Assembly: GCA_913774725.1 (NCBI GenBank)
Contig: CAJYIG010000033.1
Coordinates: 1-5,658, forward strand
Length of the DNA: 5,658 bases
Origin: an uncultured Curtobacterium sp.
GTDB lineage: Bacteria > Actinomycetota > Actinomycetes > Actinomycetales > Microbacteriaceae
Reading direction: 5' to 3'
The translations under genes were made by a program, and so were the position numbers. Position 1 is the stretch's first letter; every line of letters starts with the position of its first letter. This document shows, piece by piece, positions 5,199 to 5,658 of the stretch. A model generated the notes under the pieces. It was not told where the DNA came from, did no database searches, and worked only from the letters and a program-made list of their open reading frames with translations.

Positions 5199-5658
5199 AT
5201 GACGACGATGACGACGACACGACGGCGGGGCAGCACGGCGGTGGCCGTGCTCGTCGCGGGCACCTTCTTCATGGAGCTCCTGGACGGCACGATCCTGGCG
5301 ACCGCCGCCCCGGCCATGGGACGCGACCTCGGGGTCGACTCCGCTGCGATCGGTGTGGCGATCACCGCGTACCTCGTCACGCTCGCCGTGTTCATCCCGG
5401 TCAGCGGCTGGCTCACCGACCGGGTCGGGTCGCGCACCGTGTTCGCCGGGGCGATCGCGCTCTTCACCGTCGCGTCCGCACTGTGCGCCGCGTCGACCGG
5501 TCTCGTCGAGCTCACGGCCTGGCGGATCCTGCAGGGACTCGGCGGGGCGCTGATGGTGCCCGTCGGGCGCCTGGTCGTCCTGCGCGGCGCGGGACGCGAG
5601 CAGCTCGTCACGGCCATCGCGATCCTCACCTGGCCCGCGCTCGCCGCGCCGATCATCG
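5199..5658 (+). CDS. MFS transporter, DHA2/EmrB-type drug:H+ antiporter family (3' end cut by window edge)
   Basis: N-terminal 153 residues of an inner-membrane major facilitator protein. A short basic N-terminus (RRR at 8-10) precedes TM1 (about 13-35), which contains MELLDGTIL (25-33), the D1-type motif typical of 14-helix DHA2 exporters. TM2 runs about 48-71, followed by the loop motif A variant GWLTDRVGSR (70-79), TM3 (about 80-99), TM4 with motif B RILQGLGGALMVPVGR (109-124), and the start of TM5. DHA2 proteins are usually 450-550 residues, so about two thirds is missing. The ATG at 5199 begins a run of Met and Thr codons; a second in-frame ATG is at 5208. No Shine-Dalgarno precedes either, so a leaderless or near-leaderless message is possible. 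It is transcribed away from the catabolic operon. Such proteins mostly export drugs or metabolites, and nothing here shows what it carries or whether it serves the pathway. Confidence 0.9.
   Translation, partial: MTTMTTTRRRGSTAVAVLVAGTFFMELLDGTILATAAPAMGRDLGVDSAAIGVAITAYLVTLAVFIPVSGWLTDRVGSRTVFAGAIALFTVASALCAASTGLVELTAWRILQGLGGALMVPVGRLVVLRGAGREQLVTAIAILTWPALAAPII

Noticed and set aside
5081..5656. 191-residue minus-strand open frame opposite the transporter and intergenic region
   Set aside because: The plus strand encodes clear MFS motifs; the minus frame has none and would run through the promoter region and both palindromes.

Overview
The window is very GC-rich, with G or C at almost every third codon position, GTG starts and tightly overlapping genes. 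This points to a high-GC actinobacterium. A Microbacteriaceae/Curtobacterium-like source is my guess from general feel and is not proven. All five catabolic and regulatory genes lie on the minus strand in one compact operon read from about 5000 down to 1. A divergent transporter gene starts at 5199 on the plus strand and runs off the right edge.

Operon in transcription order: (1) a fold-type III PLP enzyme of the D-threonine aldolase / D-serine dehydratase-like family (4999-3767); (2) an IclR-family regulator (3767-2913); (3) a PfkB-family sugar kinase, most likely 2-keto-3-deoxygluconate (KDG) kinase (2916-1909); (4) a KDPG/KHG-family class I aldolase, Eda type (1859-1191); (5) an N-acyl-D-amino-acid deacylase-family amidohydrolase (1194 to beyond the left edge, 398 residues present). 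Three of the four junctions overlap by 1 or 4 bases (TGATG, GTGA, GTGA). The fourth is a 49-base gap with its own Shine-Dalgarno sequence, so co-expression is very likely.

Read together, the enzymes form a plausible complete route for an N-acylated 2-amino-2-deoxy-D-aldonate, best guess N-acetyl-D-glucosaminate (C1-oxidised GlcNAc). The steps would be deacylation to D-glucosaminate, PLP/metal-dependent dehydration and deamination to KDG plus ammonia, phosphorylation to KDPG, and cleavage to pyruvate and glyceraldehyde-3-phosphate. General annotation would label the first and last genes as 'D-amino acid' enzymes and the middle ones as 'Entner-Doudoroff'; the shared operon suggests one pathway. 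The assignment is inference; the family memberships are visible in the sequence.

The roughly 200-base divergent intergenic region (5000-5198) holds a strong Shine-Dalgarno for the operon, a perfect 15-bp palindrome (TTCTGC-GCT-GCAGAA) that is a good candidate operator for the IclR regulator, a second GC-rich palindrome with an 11-bp direct repeat, and a possible -10 element just before the transporter start. The transporter is a DHA2/EmrB-type MFS protein cut after 153 residues. Its link to the pathway is unknown. I saw no RNA genes, mobile elements, CRISPR arrays or convincing terminators.
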